55,685 nt of DNA from Asaia bogorensis (GTDB taxonomy: Bacteria; Pseudomonadota; Alphaproteobacteria; Acetobacterales; Acetobacteraceae): assembly GCA_945869965.1 (NCBI GenBank), contig CAMBRC010000016.1, positions 1 through 55,685 of the forward strand. The letters are read 5' to 3'. A program made the position numbers and the translations under genes. The notes under the pieces were generated by a model that was given only the letters and a program-made list of their open reading frames with translations, was not told where the DNA came from and did not search any database. The number at the start of each line of letters is the position of its first letter. Within the stretch, counting starts at the first letter, position 1. Shown piece after piece: positions 1 through 7,475 of this stretch.

Positions 1-1
1 G

Positions 2-127
2 CTGGCCTGGCTGAACCGCTGTCGCCGTTTGGCAAAGGACTTCGAGAATCTGACACGAATGGCGGTGGCGTTCATCCGAGTGGCATCAATCCGCCTCATG
101 CTGCGAAGACTATGCAATCAGGTATGA
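2..127 (+). pseudogene. IS5-family transposase, C-terminal end (cut by window edge)
   Basis: An open frame enters from the left edge and ends in TGA at 125-127. Its last 41 codons read as an Arg-rich helix containing CRRLAKDFENL, then AFIRVASIRLMLRRLCNQV. This resembles the C-terminal end of IS5-group DDE transposases. The upstream catalytic part lies outside the window, so it cannot be said whether the copy is intact. The terminal inverted repeat should lie just after the stop, around 128-147, but one end alone cannot define it. The family call is from memory of the motif. Confidence 0.75.
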
Positions 128-185
128 ACCTTCCGGACGGACACTTACAGTTCTCGCCGCCAAAGCCGATCCAGCGACGTTTCGC

Positions 186-193
186 TTTACACT
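186..193 (+). promoter_or_regulatory. candidate enhancer-binding site for sigma-54 promoter
   Basis: The 8-mer TTTACACT lies with exactly 60 nt between it and the -24 GG of the sigma-54 promoter at 253-269. The same 8-mer occurs at the same distance and orientation upstream of the matrixin gene promoter (2858-2865, minus strand). Sigma-54 promoters need an activator bound upstream, so this is a candidate half-site. The role is inferred from the shared sequence and spacing only. Confidence 0.45.
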
Positions 194-252
194 TCCTGCT
201 CAAACCACCTTAGCACCGACGTAACCGATTGATATAAAATGCCCCTCCTAGA

Positions 253-269
253 TGGCGCGATTATTGCTT
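253..269 (+). promoter_or_regulatory. sigma-54 (RpoN) promoter of the PEP-CTERM gene at 383
   Basis: TGGCGCG-ATTA-TTGCTT matches the -24/-12 consensus TGGCACG-N4-TTGCW with one mismatch. The GG (254-255) and GC (266-267) have the canonical 12-nt offset. The predicted transcript start is near 279, about 100 nt before the start codon at 383. PEP-CTERM genes in other bacteria are known to be controlled by the RpoN-dependent PrsK/PrsR system. Confidence 0.75.
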
Positions 270-283
270 AAAGTTTAGGTAAG

Positions 284-297
284 GTCCTAGCTAGGAC
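284..297. promoter_or_regulatory. perfect 14-bp palindrome in the 5' leader
   Basis: GTCCTAGCTAGGAC is a perfect palindrome at about +6 to +19 of the predicted sigma-54 transcript. It could be a repressor operator or a short RNA hairpin. No matching copy was seen near the other PEP-CTERM genes here. Confidence 0.35.
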
Positions 298-382
298 ATC
301 CGGAACTAAACTCGCGAACGCCTGCGCATTGCACATTTCCGCCGCGCGCAGTTCGGCCGCGCACTTTGAAGGGAGAATATCA

Positions 383-1345
383 ATGCGTTGGGTAACACAG
401 ATTGCCTCGGCAGCAACGGTTGCGCTGCTCGCCGCCATGCCCGCCTCCGCGGCGCCCCTCAACTTCGGCGACGTTTTCGCCGCGGTGGGCTCCGGGATGG
501 TGAACCAGTATACCAACACCGGAACCTTCATTCAGACGCTGAACACCGGGCTGGGCGGCTTCACCACCGGCATGGCCATCGATTCCAGCGGCAACCTGAA
601 CGTCACCAACTTCTCCGCCGGCAACGTCACCCGCTTCAAGCCGGACGGCACGATCCTGGCCCCCAACCCGTTCATCTCTCCTGGCTTGTCCCCCGAATCG
701 CTCGCGTTCGATGCCACCGGACAACTTTATGTCGGCCGCGCCGGCGGCCAGTTCCAGCGCTATTCCGCCGGGGGCGTGCTCCAGCAGACCTACAGCACAC
801 CGGTGAACAGCGATTGGCTCGACCTCGCATCCAATCAGACCACCATGTTCTACAACGACGAATTGGGCACCATCCGGCGCTGGGATCTGACGACCAACAC
901 CGCGCTGCCCAATTTCGCCAACAACAACACCCATGGCGGCACGCGTTCGTTCGCACTGCGCATTCTGCCGAACGGCCATGTACTGAGCGCCGCCGGAGAA
1001 TTGGCGCTGGAGTATGATGCGTCCGGCAATCTGGTGGACAGCTACGATGTCGCCGGGGTGGATGGCTTCTTCGCCCTCAACCTCGACCCGGACGGCACCA
1101 GCTTCTGGACCGGCAGCTTCAACAACGGAACGCTCTACAAGTTCGACATTGGCGGCGCAGCGCCGACTACCACGATCAATACCGGCTCCGGCAACCTCTT
1201 CGGCGTGGCGGTGTATGGTGAGGTCACGGCGGGCTGTGGCGCCAACTGCACTGGCACTGAAACACCCGAGCCTGCCAGCATGACTCTCTTGGGCGTCGGG
1301 CTCGTCGCATTGGCGGCGCGCCGCCGGATGACTCGCAAGGGCTAA
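383..1345 (+). CDS. PEP-CTERM sorting domain-containing protein
   Basis: This is a predicted exported protein of 320 residues. It has an N-terminal signal peptide (MRWVTQIASAATVALLAAMP, cut after ASA) and a long middle rich in Gly, Asn and Thr with repeated beta-propeller-like motifs (DSSGNLNVTNF, FDATGQLYVGR). The C-terminus carries the PEP-CTERM signal: PEPASM, a hydrophobic helix and a basic RRRMTRKG tail. This signal is recognised by exosortase, and such proteins are normally delivered to the cell surface or exopolysaccharide matrix. The ATG at 383 is chosen because GAAGGGAGA lies just upstream; an in-frame ATG at 329 would add an unlikely extension ahead of the signal peptide. A sigma-54 promoter lies at 253-269 and a hairpin follows at 1449-1480. 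The substrate or partner of the propeller is unknown. Confidence 0.85.
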   Translation: MRWVTQIASAATVALLAAMPASAAPLNFGDVFAAVGSGMVNQYTNTGTFIQTLNTGLGGFTTGMAIDSSGNLNVTNFSAGNVTRFKPDGTILAPNPFISPGLSPESLAFDATGQLYVGRAGGQFQRYSAGGVLQQTYSTPVNSDWLDLASNQTTMFYNDELGTIRRWDLTTNTALPNFANNNTHGGTRSFALRILPNGHVLSAAGELALEYDASGNLVDSYDVAGVDGFFALNLDPDGTSFWTGSFNNGTLYKFDIGGAAPTTTINTGSGNLFGVAVYGEVTAGCGANCTGTETPEPASMTLLGVGLVALAARRRMTRKG

Positions 1346-1448
1346 ACTCGCCCCCCCTACGCCTGGCGTATCAATGAGAGCCTGAGTCTGGATTCTCTGA
1401 TCCGGACCGATTGAAACCTAAGTTCGGGTAACGTTGATCCCGCCTTCC

Positions 1449-1480
1449 ACAGGCCGCCGGGAGACACCTCGGCGGCCTGT
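1449..1480. terminator. hairpin after the PEP-CTERM gene
   Basis: ACAGGCCGCCG and CGGCGGCCTGT form a perfect 11-bp stem around a 10-nt loop about 100 nt after the stop codon. There is no clear T-run, so termination strength is uncertain. A similar GC-rich hairpin follows the second PEP-CTERM gene at 20887-20919. Confidence 0.5.
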
Positions 1481-1521
1481 TCGCATGCCCCCGCGGGACC
1501 CGCGCAGAACCGCCCCCTGCA

Positions 1522-1902
1522 TCAGCCCGGAAACACCGCCGTGATGATGATCTCGATCAGGTCACCCTCCGGCATCCGCGACTCGACAAAGCTGCGCACC
1601 GGCCCTTGCCCATCCGGCATCACGCTGGCCCAGGCCTCGTCGAACGCCGGCTTGTTGTCGTGGTCGGTCACCACAACCTCCGCCTTGACGATCCGCGAGA
1701 GGTCCAGCCCGTGCGCGACCAGGTGCTTTTCCAGCGCCCGCAGACACCCCACCGTCTGTAGCTTGATGTCCTGGCTGCGATCCGCTGACGTCGCGACCGC
1801 CCACAGGAACCCGCCACCCCCCGGCAAGCGGTAAACCGCCACCGACGACTTGCTCGGCAGGTTCCGGTTCGGCACCCGGACGATATCAGTCGAAGCGATC
1901 AT
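1522..1902 (-). CDS. RidA family protein (YjgF/YER057c/UK114)
   Basis: This 126-residue protein has the usual length of the RidA fold. It shows the family pattern of an N-terminal strand region (FLWAVATSADRSQDIKLQT), a central helix with GCLRALEKHLVAHGLDLSRIVKAEVVVTD (positions about 50-78) and a C-terminal RSFVESRMPEGDLIEIIITAVFPG. RidA proteins hydrolyse reactive enamine/imine intermediates released by PLP enzymes. The canonical substrate-binding Arg aligns roughly with SRMPEG. Subfamilies lacking deaminase activity exist, so the exact substrate is unknown. It lies 79 bp downstream of the matrixin gene on the same strand, but a functional link is not evident. Confidence 0.85.
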   Translation of the reverse strand: MIASTDIVRVPNRNLPSKSSVAVYRLPGGGGFLWAVATSADRSQDIKLQTVGCLRALEKHLVAHGLDLSRIVKAEVVVTDHDNKPAFDEAWASVMPDGQGPVRSFVESRMPEGDLIEIIITAVFPG

Positions 1903-1981
1903 GCGGCGGCTCCATCAGCAAGGGAGCCGCTACTATGCCATGCCGGCCGCGTTGCCGCGACCGCCCAAGCCGCCCGCCGCC

Positions 1982-2749
1982 TCAATCCGCGCGAAACGTC
2001 CGCCGCGCCCAGCCCAACCCGGCCAGCCCGAACACGAACACCAGCGCCGAAGCCGGTGCCGGCACCTCGGTCTGCGGCGCCGCGCCATAGATGAACTGCG
2101 CCCCGGCAATATCGTCGGCCTGCGGCCCGCTGAACGACTCGCTATAGAAGGCGTTCATCAACGAGTTCGCGACCCCGGTATGATCCAGCCCAATCGCATG
2201 GCCGATCTCATGGGTCAGCACGTTGAACAGGTCAAACCCGGCATCCGGCAGTGTCAGCACCCAGGTCTCCGCGATGTCGAAATGGATATCGCCGGCCGCG
2301 GTCGCGCCGTTCAACGGCGGATAGAATCCATGCGCCAGGGTGCCGGAAGGCCCGTCGAACACATGCCCGCCCAGCCGGATATCGCCGCTGGTGGTCGCAG
2401 CGTTGAACGGCGCGCCGTCATCGGCGATCTGCTGGAAGCTGATATTGGCCACTGCCGACCAGGCACCGAACGCCGCCTGCACCACCGACAGATACCCAAC
2501 CGGCATGAAGGCGGCCAGCGCCGTGATGGAACAACCCGCGAAATCACTCGAGCAATCCGTGCCGGTCGGCATCAGACTCCAGGTGACCACGCCACCCGGA
2601 TTGCCCATCCCCGGCGTGCCCCATTTGCCCGGATTGGTCGTCGGACCCAACACAAACGCCGAGGCATCACTCGGCAGCGCCACGGCGCCCGCCATCAGCA
2701 CGGTCGCCAACGAAGTACGGGCCAGCAATTCTTTCAGGCGGTGATTCAC
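1982..2749 (-). CDS. matrixin-type zinc metalloprotease with PEP-CTERM anchor
   Basis: This is a predicted exported protease of about 255 residues. A signal peptide (LATVLMAGAVALPSDASA) precedes a matrixin domain. The domain contains the zinc motif HEIGHAIGLDH followed by the Met-turn region NSLMNAFY, as in metzincins. The C-terminus ends in VPAPASALVFVFGLAGLGWARR, a PEP-CTERM-like sorting signal. The start is taken as GTG 2749, preceded by GGGGATATGAC, because a sigma-54 promoter at 2782-2799 predicts transcription from about 2772. This excludes the upstream ATG at 2827 and makes 2773 unlikely. The protein is probably surface-anchored through exosortase; its target is unknown. Confidence 0.85.
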   Translation of the reverse strand: MNHRLKELLARTSLATVLMAGAVALPSDASAFVLGPTTNPGKWGTPGMGNPGGVVTWSLMPTGTDCSSDFAGCSITALAAFMPVGYLSVVQAAFGAWSAVANISFQQIADDGAPFNAATTSGDIRLGGHVFDGPSGTLAHGFYPPLNGATAAGDIHFDIAETWVLTLPDAGFDLFNVLTHEIGHAIGLDHTGVANSLMNAFYSESFSGPQADDIAGAQFIYGAAPQTEVPAPASALVFVFGLAGLGWARRTFRAD

Positions 2750-2781
2750 GTCATATCCCCAAACAAATCTCATGCTTTCGT

Positions 2782-2799
2782 ATGCAATCGCCGTGCCGG
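2782..2799 (-). promoter_or_regulatory. sigma-54 (RpoN) promoter of the matrixin PEP-CTERM gene
   Basis: Read on the minus strand, CCGGCACG-GCGA-TTGCAT matches the -24/-12 consensus YTGGCACG-N4-TTGCW almost completely, with the GG and GC 12 nt apart. The predicted transcript start is near 2772. This fixes the coding start downstream at GTG 2749. Confidence 0.8.
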
Positions 2800-2857
2800 G
2801 CAGTGTTACCGTTGAAAAACAACCCACTATGAGAACACGTTCATCTTTGGATAACTG

Positions 2858-2877
2858 AGTGTAAAATTTCCCGACAC
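2858..2877 (-). promoter_or_regulatory. candidate enhancer-binding dyad for the matrixin promoter
   Basis: The minus strand reads GTGT-N11-ACAC, and its right half lies in the same TTTACACT 8-mer found upstream of the first PEP-CTERM gene. Exactly 60 nt separate the 8-mer from the -24 GG at both genes. Dyads of this kind are typical of NtrC-family activator sites; which activator binds is unknown. Confidence 0.45.
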
Positions 2878-2908
2878 GCGCTTGTGACGAAATGTACCAA
2901 ATTGCTGA

Positions 2909-4339
2909 CTAGCCTCCAAGGTTGCGGAACCCGCCCACCCCGCGCTCGATATCCGTCACATGCTCTGGCGCGAAATGCCCCGCATCCGGCAGGCCGCAGG
3001 AATGCGCGATCATCTCCACCTCCTCGCGCACCCGCAGCGCGTAATGCATCACCCGCACCGCCTTGTCGGTCGGGTCCAGCCCGCGGATCAGCCGCGGATC
3101 GGACGAGGTCACCCCGGTCGGGCAGTGCCCGCTGCCGCACTTCATCGCCTGAATGCACCCCAGCGCGAACATGAATCCCCGCGCCGATGAAACAAAATCC
3201 GCCCCCATGCACAACGCCCACGCCACCTTGTCCGGCGTCACCAACTTGCCCGTCGCCAGGATGCGAATGCGCTTGTCCAGCCCATGCCGCGCCCGCGCCG
3301 CGGTGACCAGCGGCAGCGCCTGGGTGATCGGCAGGCCGACATAATCCGCCAGCGGCGCCGGCGCCGCCCCGGTGCCGCCCTCGCCGCCATCCACCTGCAC
3401 ATAGTCTGGACAATGCGCCGGATGGGCCACGCAATCGGCGAACCACTCATCCAGGAACGCCACCTGGCCCACCACGAACTTCACCCCAACCGGCTTGCCC
3501 GTCACCCGCCGCACCCGCGCCACGAACGCGCCCAGCTCGGCCACGTTGGAAATATCCAGGTGCCGGTTCGGACTGATGCTCGCCTGGCCCTCGGGAATGC
3601 CGCGAATCGCCGCGATCTCCTTCGTCACCTTCGCCGCCGGCAAAATCCCGCCCTTGCCCGGCTTGGCGCCCTGCGCCAGCTTCACCTCGAACATCCTGAC
3701 ATGCGGGTTGGCCGCGATCTCCCGCAGACGGTCCTCGCTCAGCGCGCCATGCTCGTCGCGCACGCCATACTTCGCCGTGCCGATCTGCATCACAACATCG
3801 CACCCGCCCTCCAGGTGATATTGCGCCAGCCCGCCCTCGCCGGTCGCCAGCCAAACCCCGGACATCTTCGCCCCGCGCGACAAGGCACTCACCGCCGCAT
3901 GGCTCAGCGCGCCATAGCTCATGCCCGAAATGTTGAAGAAACTCGGGGGATCATACGGCTCCCGGCACGCGCCCGGCCCCTCGGTCACGCCAATCCGCTT
4001 GGCCGTCCACTCGGCCTTTTCTTCGTCCAGCACAGCAAACGCCGCCGGCCGGAACGCAAATGCCGGCGAAGTCTCGCTGCCGAAACTGACCAGGTTCGAA
4101 ATGCCCTTGGCGGTGCGGTAAATCCACGCCCGCTCCAGCCGGTTGAACGGCCGCTCCACCCAATCCGGCAAATATTGGTACTGCCGCATATACTCGCCGA
4201 AACTCTCGGAGAAATACCGCATATGCCCGATCACCGGGAAATTGCGCAGAATCGTCTTCTGCGTCTGCCGCGTGTCGTGGACATAAACCGCGGCAAAAAA
4301 CGCCACGATCAGCAGCAACAGCACCAACGCAATCGTCAT
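2909..4339 (-). CDS. FMN-binding glutamate synthase-family protein
   Basis: This 476-residue protein starts with one membrane segment (MTIALVLLLLIVAFFAAVYV). A domain like the FMN/synthase domain of glutamate synthase large subunit follows (about 120-440): FFNISGMSYGALSHAAVSALSRGA, the loop LAQGAKPGKGG and VDGGEGGTGAAP. Near the C-terminus C-x5-C-x4-C (CIQAMKCGSGHC) matches the 3Fe-4S ligands of GltB. It lacks the glutaminase domain, so it is a stand-alone relative rather than GltB itself. The physiological reaction of these proteins is not settled. It is flanked by the matrixin gene and by a hairpin repeat. Confidence 0.85.
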   Translation of the reverse strand: MTIALVLLLLIVAFFAAVYVHDTRQTQKTILRNFPVIGHMRYFSESFGEYMRQYQYLPDWVERPFNRLERAWIYRTAKGISNLVSFGSETSPAFAFRPAAFAVLDEEKAEWTAKRIGVTEGPGACREPYDPPSFFNISGMSYGALSHAAVSALSRGAKMSGVWLATGEGGLAQYHLEGGCDVVMQIGTAKYGVRDEHGALSEDRLREIAANPHVRMFEVKLAQGAKPGKGGILPAAKVTKEIAAIRGIPEGQASISPNRHLDISNVAELGAFVARVRRVTGKPVGVKFVVGQVAFLDEWFADCVAHPAHCPDYVQVDGGEGGTGAAPAPLADYVGLPITQALPLVTAARARHGLDKRIRILATGKLVTPDKVAWALCMGADFVSSARGFMFALGCIQAMKCGSGHCPTGVTSSDPRLIRGLDPTDKAVRVMHYALRVREEVEMIAHSCGLPDAGHFAPEHVTDIERGVGGFRNLGG

Positions 4340-4594
4340 GACCCGTTTCCCACCCGCTAACGACTCACCCTAGCAGGGATGACGTTGGCGCAACGTTAAG
4401 ATTGGGTGCAGGCCGGGGAGCAAGGAAGGATTCTTCTTTTTGAGAACAAAAAGAAGCAAAAAAACTTTGTCCAAAAGATTCATCCCTCCTCCCGCGCTTG
4501 GGCCGGGGGGGGTTGAGCCGCGAAGCGGATCGACGAGGGAGGGTTCTGGCCGCGCCCAAAGCGTTAAAAATTCCTACAGAGCTAAAATTTCTCC
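4340..4594. other. intergenic region with repeat remnants
   Basis: No gene was found. The stretch holds one AT-rich hairpin repeat (4431-4486). It is followed by a GC-rich tract with CTCCCGCGCTTGGGC, which resembles the tract at 23611-23640 (CTCCCCTCGCGCTTGGGC). It ends in the AT-rich promoter of the small gene at 4632. Confidence 0.6.
4431..4486 (+). repeat. AT-rich hairpin repeat, unit a
   Basis: TTCTTTTTGAGAACAAAAAGAA forms a hairpin, followed by a conserved tail (GCAAAAAAACTTTGTCC). Ten further units of this family occur in the window. The unit lies between the start of the glutamate-synthase-like gene and the small gene at 4632. A long A/T hairpin could act as a bidirectional terminator. 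Confidence 0.75.
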
Positions 4595-4623
4595 TTGCGT
4601 TTCTACAGACAGTTAGTTACTAT
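4595..4623 (+). promoter_or_regulatory. promoter with conserved spacer, leaderless gene at 4632
   Basis: A -35-like TTGCGT, a 17-bp spacer and a -10-like TACTAT place transcription initiation at or beside the ATG at 4632. There is no ribosome binding site, so the mRNA is probably leaderless. Overlapping the spacer and -10 is ACAGACAGTTAGTTA (4605-4619), which is identical at the related gene's promoter (45625-45639). Confidence 0.55.
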
Positions 4624-4631
4624 GGTAGCCA

Positions 4632-5060
4632 ATGTCGTTTGAAACCACCCTCGGCGCCCCGATCGCCGCCCCCCAAACCCGCCCCTTGGGGCGGGAGACG
4701 CGCGTCCGCATGCCGGCCGCATTGGACGCCCTGATCACCGCCATCTTCGCCCGCATCTTCGCCCGCCTCGAACAGCTCCTGGCACTCTGGCAGGCCGGCA
4801 CCCTCCCCACCCCCCAACCCCGCGCCACGGTTCATCGGCCTGCGCACCCGCGCTCAACCCGCACGCCCGCTCTCCGTCGCACCAGCCAAGCAAAGAAACG
4901 GAATCAAAGGGCCCCCAGCCAGTTGCCGGCAGAGCCTTGCTTACGCGCGCGCTTGCCGCGCCCCCGCGCGAAAACCGCTCTCGCGCCATCCGCCACAGCC
5001 GCACCCCACCCCCGCCGTGCGCGCGACCCACCCAGCCCGCAAAAAGCCGCCGCGTGCTGA
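4632..5060 (+). CDS. small Arg/Pro-rich protein, family copy A
   Basis: This is a 142-residue protein of unknown function. Residues about 25-60 (ALDALITAIFARIFARLEQL, then LALWQAGTLP and PRAT) match the gene product at 45651 closely: LIxAxxARIFARLExLxxLWQAGxLP. The rest is Arg/Pro/Ala-rich and low in complexity. The first part could be an amphipathic helix; the rest is probably disordered and basic. A related protein at 26521 has an extra folded C-terminal region. The promoter (4595-4623) and a downstream box (5072-5100) are shared with the other copies. The reading frame is supported by the paralogue, but GC-rich sequence makes long chance frames common. Confidence 0.55.
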   Translation: MSFETTLGAPIAAPQTRPLGRETRVRMPAALDALITAIFARIFARLEQLLALWQAGTLPTPQPRATVHRPAHPRSTRTPALRRTSQAKKRNQRAPSQLPAEPCLRARLPRPRAKTALAPSATAAPHPRRARDPPSPQKAAAC

Positions 5061-5071
5061 GCCGCAAACTT

Positions 5072-5100
5072 GCGTCTCAATCATTTCGATATCAAAACAA
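5072..5100. repeat. downstream 29-nt box, copy A
   Basis: The box contains CGATATCAAAACAA at its right end, 12-40 nt after the stop of the small gene. It aligns without gaps to 27121-27149 and 46091-46119, which lie at the same place relative to the other two family members. Its role is unknown; a terminator, a divergent promoter or a boundary of a mobile unit are all possible. Confidence 0.5.
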
Positions 5101-5102
5101 TC

Positions 5103-6320
5103 CTACGCAACCGCTACCTGAGCCCTAGCCCGCGGCCGCCCCTCCCCGCCAAACGCGATCTGCACCGTCCCCGCGATCAGCCCGATCAGCACCCCGATCT
5201 GCCACGCCCGGTCATAGCTGCCCAGCATCTCCAGGATCAGCCCGCCGCCCCACGCCCCCAGGAAACTCCCGACTTGATGGCTCAGGAACGCCAGGCTGGT
5301 CACCGTCGCCATGTACCGCAGCCCGAACATCTGCGCCACCAACCCCGCCGTCAGCGGCGAAACCCCCATCCACAACAGCCCCATCACCGCCGCGAACGCC
5401 AGCGTCGTCACCGGACTCGGCGGAAAGTAGAAAAACACCGCAATCGCCACGCTGCGCAACAGATACAGCAACCCCAGCATCACATGCTTGGGATAGATAC
5501 CCCCCAGCCACCCCCACATATACGCGCCCACGATATTGAACCCGCCAATCACCGCCAACGACTGCGCCGACAGCATCGGATCCATCCCGCACATCGCCAG
5601 ATAGGACGGCAGATGCGTGGTCAAAAACACCAACTGCAACCCGCACACCATGAACGCCCCGGCCATCACCAGAAACGCCCGCCGGTGCAGCGCCTCGTAC
5701 AACACCTCGCGAAAACTCGTCGCCTCCCCCCGCTTGGCCGGCAACGGAATCTGATCCGCCCGCCCCATCACAAACGCCGCCGGGATCATCAACAGTGCCA
5801 GCCCGAACAACGCCAGCATCGCCACCTGCCAACCGCCCGAAGACGTCATCAACCCCTGCGCCATCGGCGCCGCCACCAGCGTCCCCAGCGACCCGCCCGC
5901 CGACACGATCCCCAACGCCCAGCTCCGCCGCGCCTCCGGCACCGCCCGCGCCGACGCACTCAGGTTCAAACTCGCCGCCGTACAGGACAACGCAATGCCC
6001 AACAGCGGCCCGGTCCCCAACGTCAACCACAACGGCCCGGTCGCAAACACCGCACACAGGATCCCGGCCGCATACAGCCCCGACCCCGTCATCGCCACCC
6101 GCCGAAACCCATGTCGGGCCGCCAACGCGCCCACAAACGGCTGCGACAGCCCCCAGACCACGTTCTGCACCGCCACCGAAAAGGTGAAGTCCGCCACCGA
6201 AATCCCGGCCGCCGTCATCGGCTGCATGAACAGCCCCAGGCTCTGCCGGATACCCATGGCGAGCGACAGCAGCACGGCGGCACCCACCATGATCGGCCAA
6301 GCCCTGATTGCTTGCGGCAT
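5103..6320 (-). CDS. MFS transporter
   Basis: This major facilitator superfamily protein of about 405 residues has about 12 hydrophobic segments. The loop after segment 2 reads GALAARHGFRRVAMTGSGLY, the typical MFS motif A region. A longer central loop (FVMGRADQIPLPAKRGEATSF) separates the halves. It resembles the oxalate/formate antiporter-like or NarK-type group, but the substrate cannot be read from sequence. ATG 6320 is preferred because GAAGGGG lies 6 nt upstream; the ATG at 6326 directly abuts that site. The start region is divergent from prmC. Confidence 0.85.
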   Translation of the reverse strand: MPQAIRAWPIMVGAAVLLSLAMGIRQSLGLFMQPMTAAGISVADFTFSVAVQNVVWGLSQPFVGALAARHGFRRVAMTGSGLYAAGILCAVFATGPLWLTLGTGPLLGIALSCTAASLNLSASARAVPEARRSWALGIVSAGGSLGTLVAAPMAQGLMTSSGGWQVAMLALFGLALLMIPAAFVMGRADQIPLPAKRGEATSFREVLYEALHRRAFLVMAGAFMVCGLQLVFLTTHLPSYLAMCGMDPMLSAQSLAVIGGFNIVGAYMWGWLGGIYPKHVMLGLLYLLRSVAIAVFFYFPPSPVTTLAFAAVMGLLWMGVSPLTAGLVAQMFGLRYMATVTSLAFLSHQVGSFLGAWGGGLILEMLGSYDRAWQIGVLIGLIAGTVQIAFGGEGRPRARAQVAVA

Positions 6321-6446
6321 GCCCATCCCCTTCGGCGTCCCACGACGCTAGCATCCCCAGCAAGCGATCCCGACATGCGCCCCAAGCCGGGGAGCCATGC
6401 CCCCCCACCCTGGCGGCCAGCCCGGCGGCCGTGCTTGAGAACCCAG

Positions 6447-7277
6447 ATGCCCCCCCGCCTGATCGCCGCCCACCTGGCCGAGGCCACCGCCACTCTCGCA
6501 GCGGCCGGCATCGACGCGCCACAGCGTGAAGCCCGCCTCCTCCTCCTGCACGCCCTCGCCCGCCCGGCCACGGCTTTGCTCGACCGAAGTGAAATTGTCC
6601 CCATCCCCGCCCTCACCGCCCTGGTCGCCCGCCGGGCAGCCCGCGAACCGATGGCCCTGATCACCGGCCGCCAAGGGTTCTGGACGCTGGACCTCGAAGT
6701 CTCCCCCGCCACCCTGATCCCCCGCGCCGACTCCGAGGCGATCGTCGAAGCCGCCCTCGCCGCCAAACCGGACGCCGCAAACGTGCTCGACCTCGGCACC
6801 GGCACCGGCTGCCTGCTGCTGGCCGTTCTCAGCACCCTGCAGGCCGCCTGGGGCCTCGGCATCGACCTGTCCCCCGCCGCCGCTTCCCTCGCCGCCCGCA
6901 ACGCCCGCGCCTGCGGCCTCGCTGGTCGCACCGCCTTTCTCGCCGGCGACTGGGCCGATGCCATCGCCGGCCGCTTCGACCTCGTACTGTCCAACCCGCC
7001 CTATATCCCCACCCCCGACCTCGCCACGCTGATGCCCGAAGTGCTCGCCCACGAACCCGCCCGCGCGCTCGACGGCGGCCCGGACGGCTTGGCCGCCTAT
7101 CGTCACCTCGCCACCGCCTTGCCAGCCCTGCTCGCCCCGGGCGGCGTCGCCGTGCTCGAGCTCGGCATCGGCCAGCACGAAACCGTCCCCGCCCTGGCCC
7201 ACGCCGCCGGGCTGCGGGTGCTTGACCTGCGCCCCGACCTCGGCGGCATTGCCCGCGCGCTGGTCTTGGCGGTGTAA
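6447..7277 (+). CDS. prmC: peptide chain release factor N5-glutamine methyltransferase
   Basis: This 276-residue SAM-dependent enzyme methylates the Gln of the GGQ motif in release factors 1 and 2, which speeds peptide release. The N-terminal helical domain (about 1-85) is followed by the Rossmann methyltransferase domain with NVLDLGTGTGCLLLAVL and the catalytic LSNPPYIP (NPPY). The length is normal for PrmC. The upstream open frame continues far beyond ATG 6447 as a GC-rich shadow over the MFS gene, so the N-terminal boundary is set by homology. The usual upstream prfA is absent, but the DUF4167 gene downstream is a common alphaproteobacterial neighbour. Confidence 0.93.
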   Translation: MPPRLIAAHLAEATATLAAAGIDAPQREARLLLLHALARPATALLDRSEIVPIPALTALVARRAAREPMALITGRQGFWTLDLEVSPATLIPRADSEAIVEAALAAKPDAANVLDLGTGTGCLLLAVLSTLQAAWGLGIDLSPAAASLAARNARACGLAGRTAFLAGDWADAIAGRFDLVLSNPPYIPTPDLATLMPEVLAHEPARALDGGPDGLAAYRHLATALPALLAPGGVAVLELGIGQHETVPALAHAAGLRVLDLRPDLGGIARALVLAV

Positions 7278-7475
7278 AAAACGTTTGGCAGGCGCGGACG
7301 GCTTCGCTAGCTTGCCGTCCTAGTCGCGAGGATCAGCCCCTTGGCCGGTCCGGCGCCCCCCGAATTCCGCAGCGTCCGACTGATGCCGTCGCTGCCGGGG
7401 AACTAAGCACACGGCTCCAACACGGAACCGCAACACCCCGATCCGCCCGAAACATGAAAGTGCTTCAGCAAGCCG

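Noticed and set aside
2881-3174. Small plus-strand frame inside the glutamate-synthase-like gene
   Set aside because: It is antisense to a conserved domain including the 3Fe-4S Cys motif, with no homology of its own.
5070-6446. N-terminal extension of the prmC frame
   Set aside because: It lies antisense to the MFS gene and is a His/Arg/Pro-rich shadow; PrmC homology begins at 6447.
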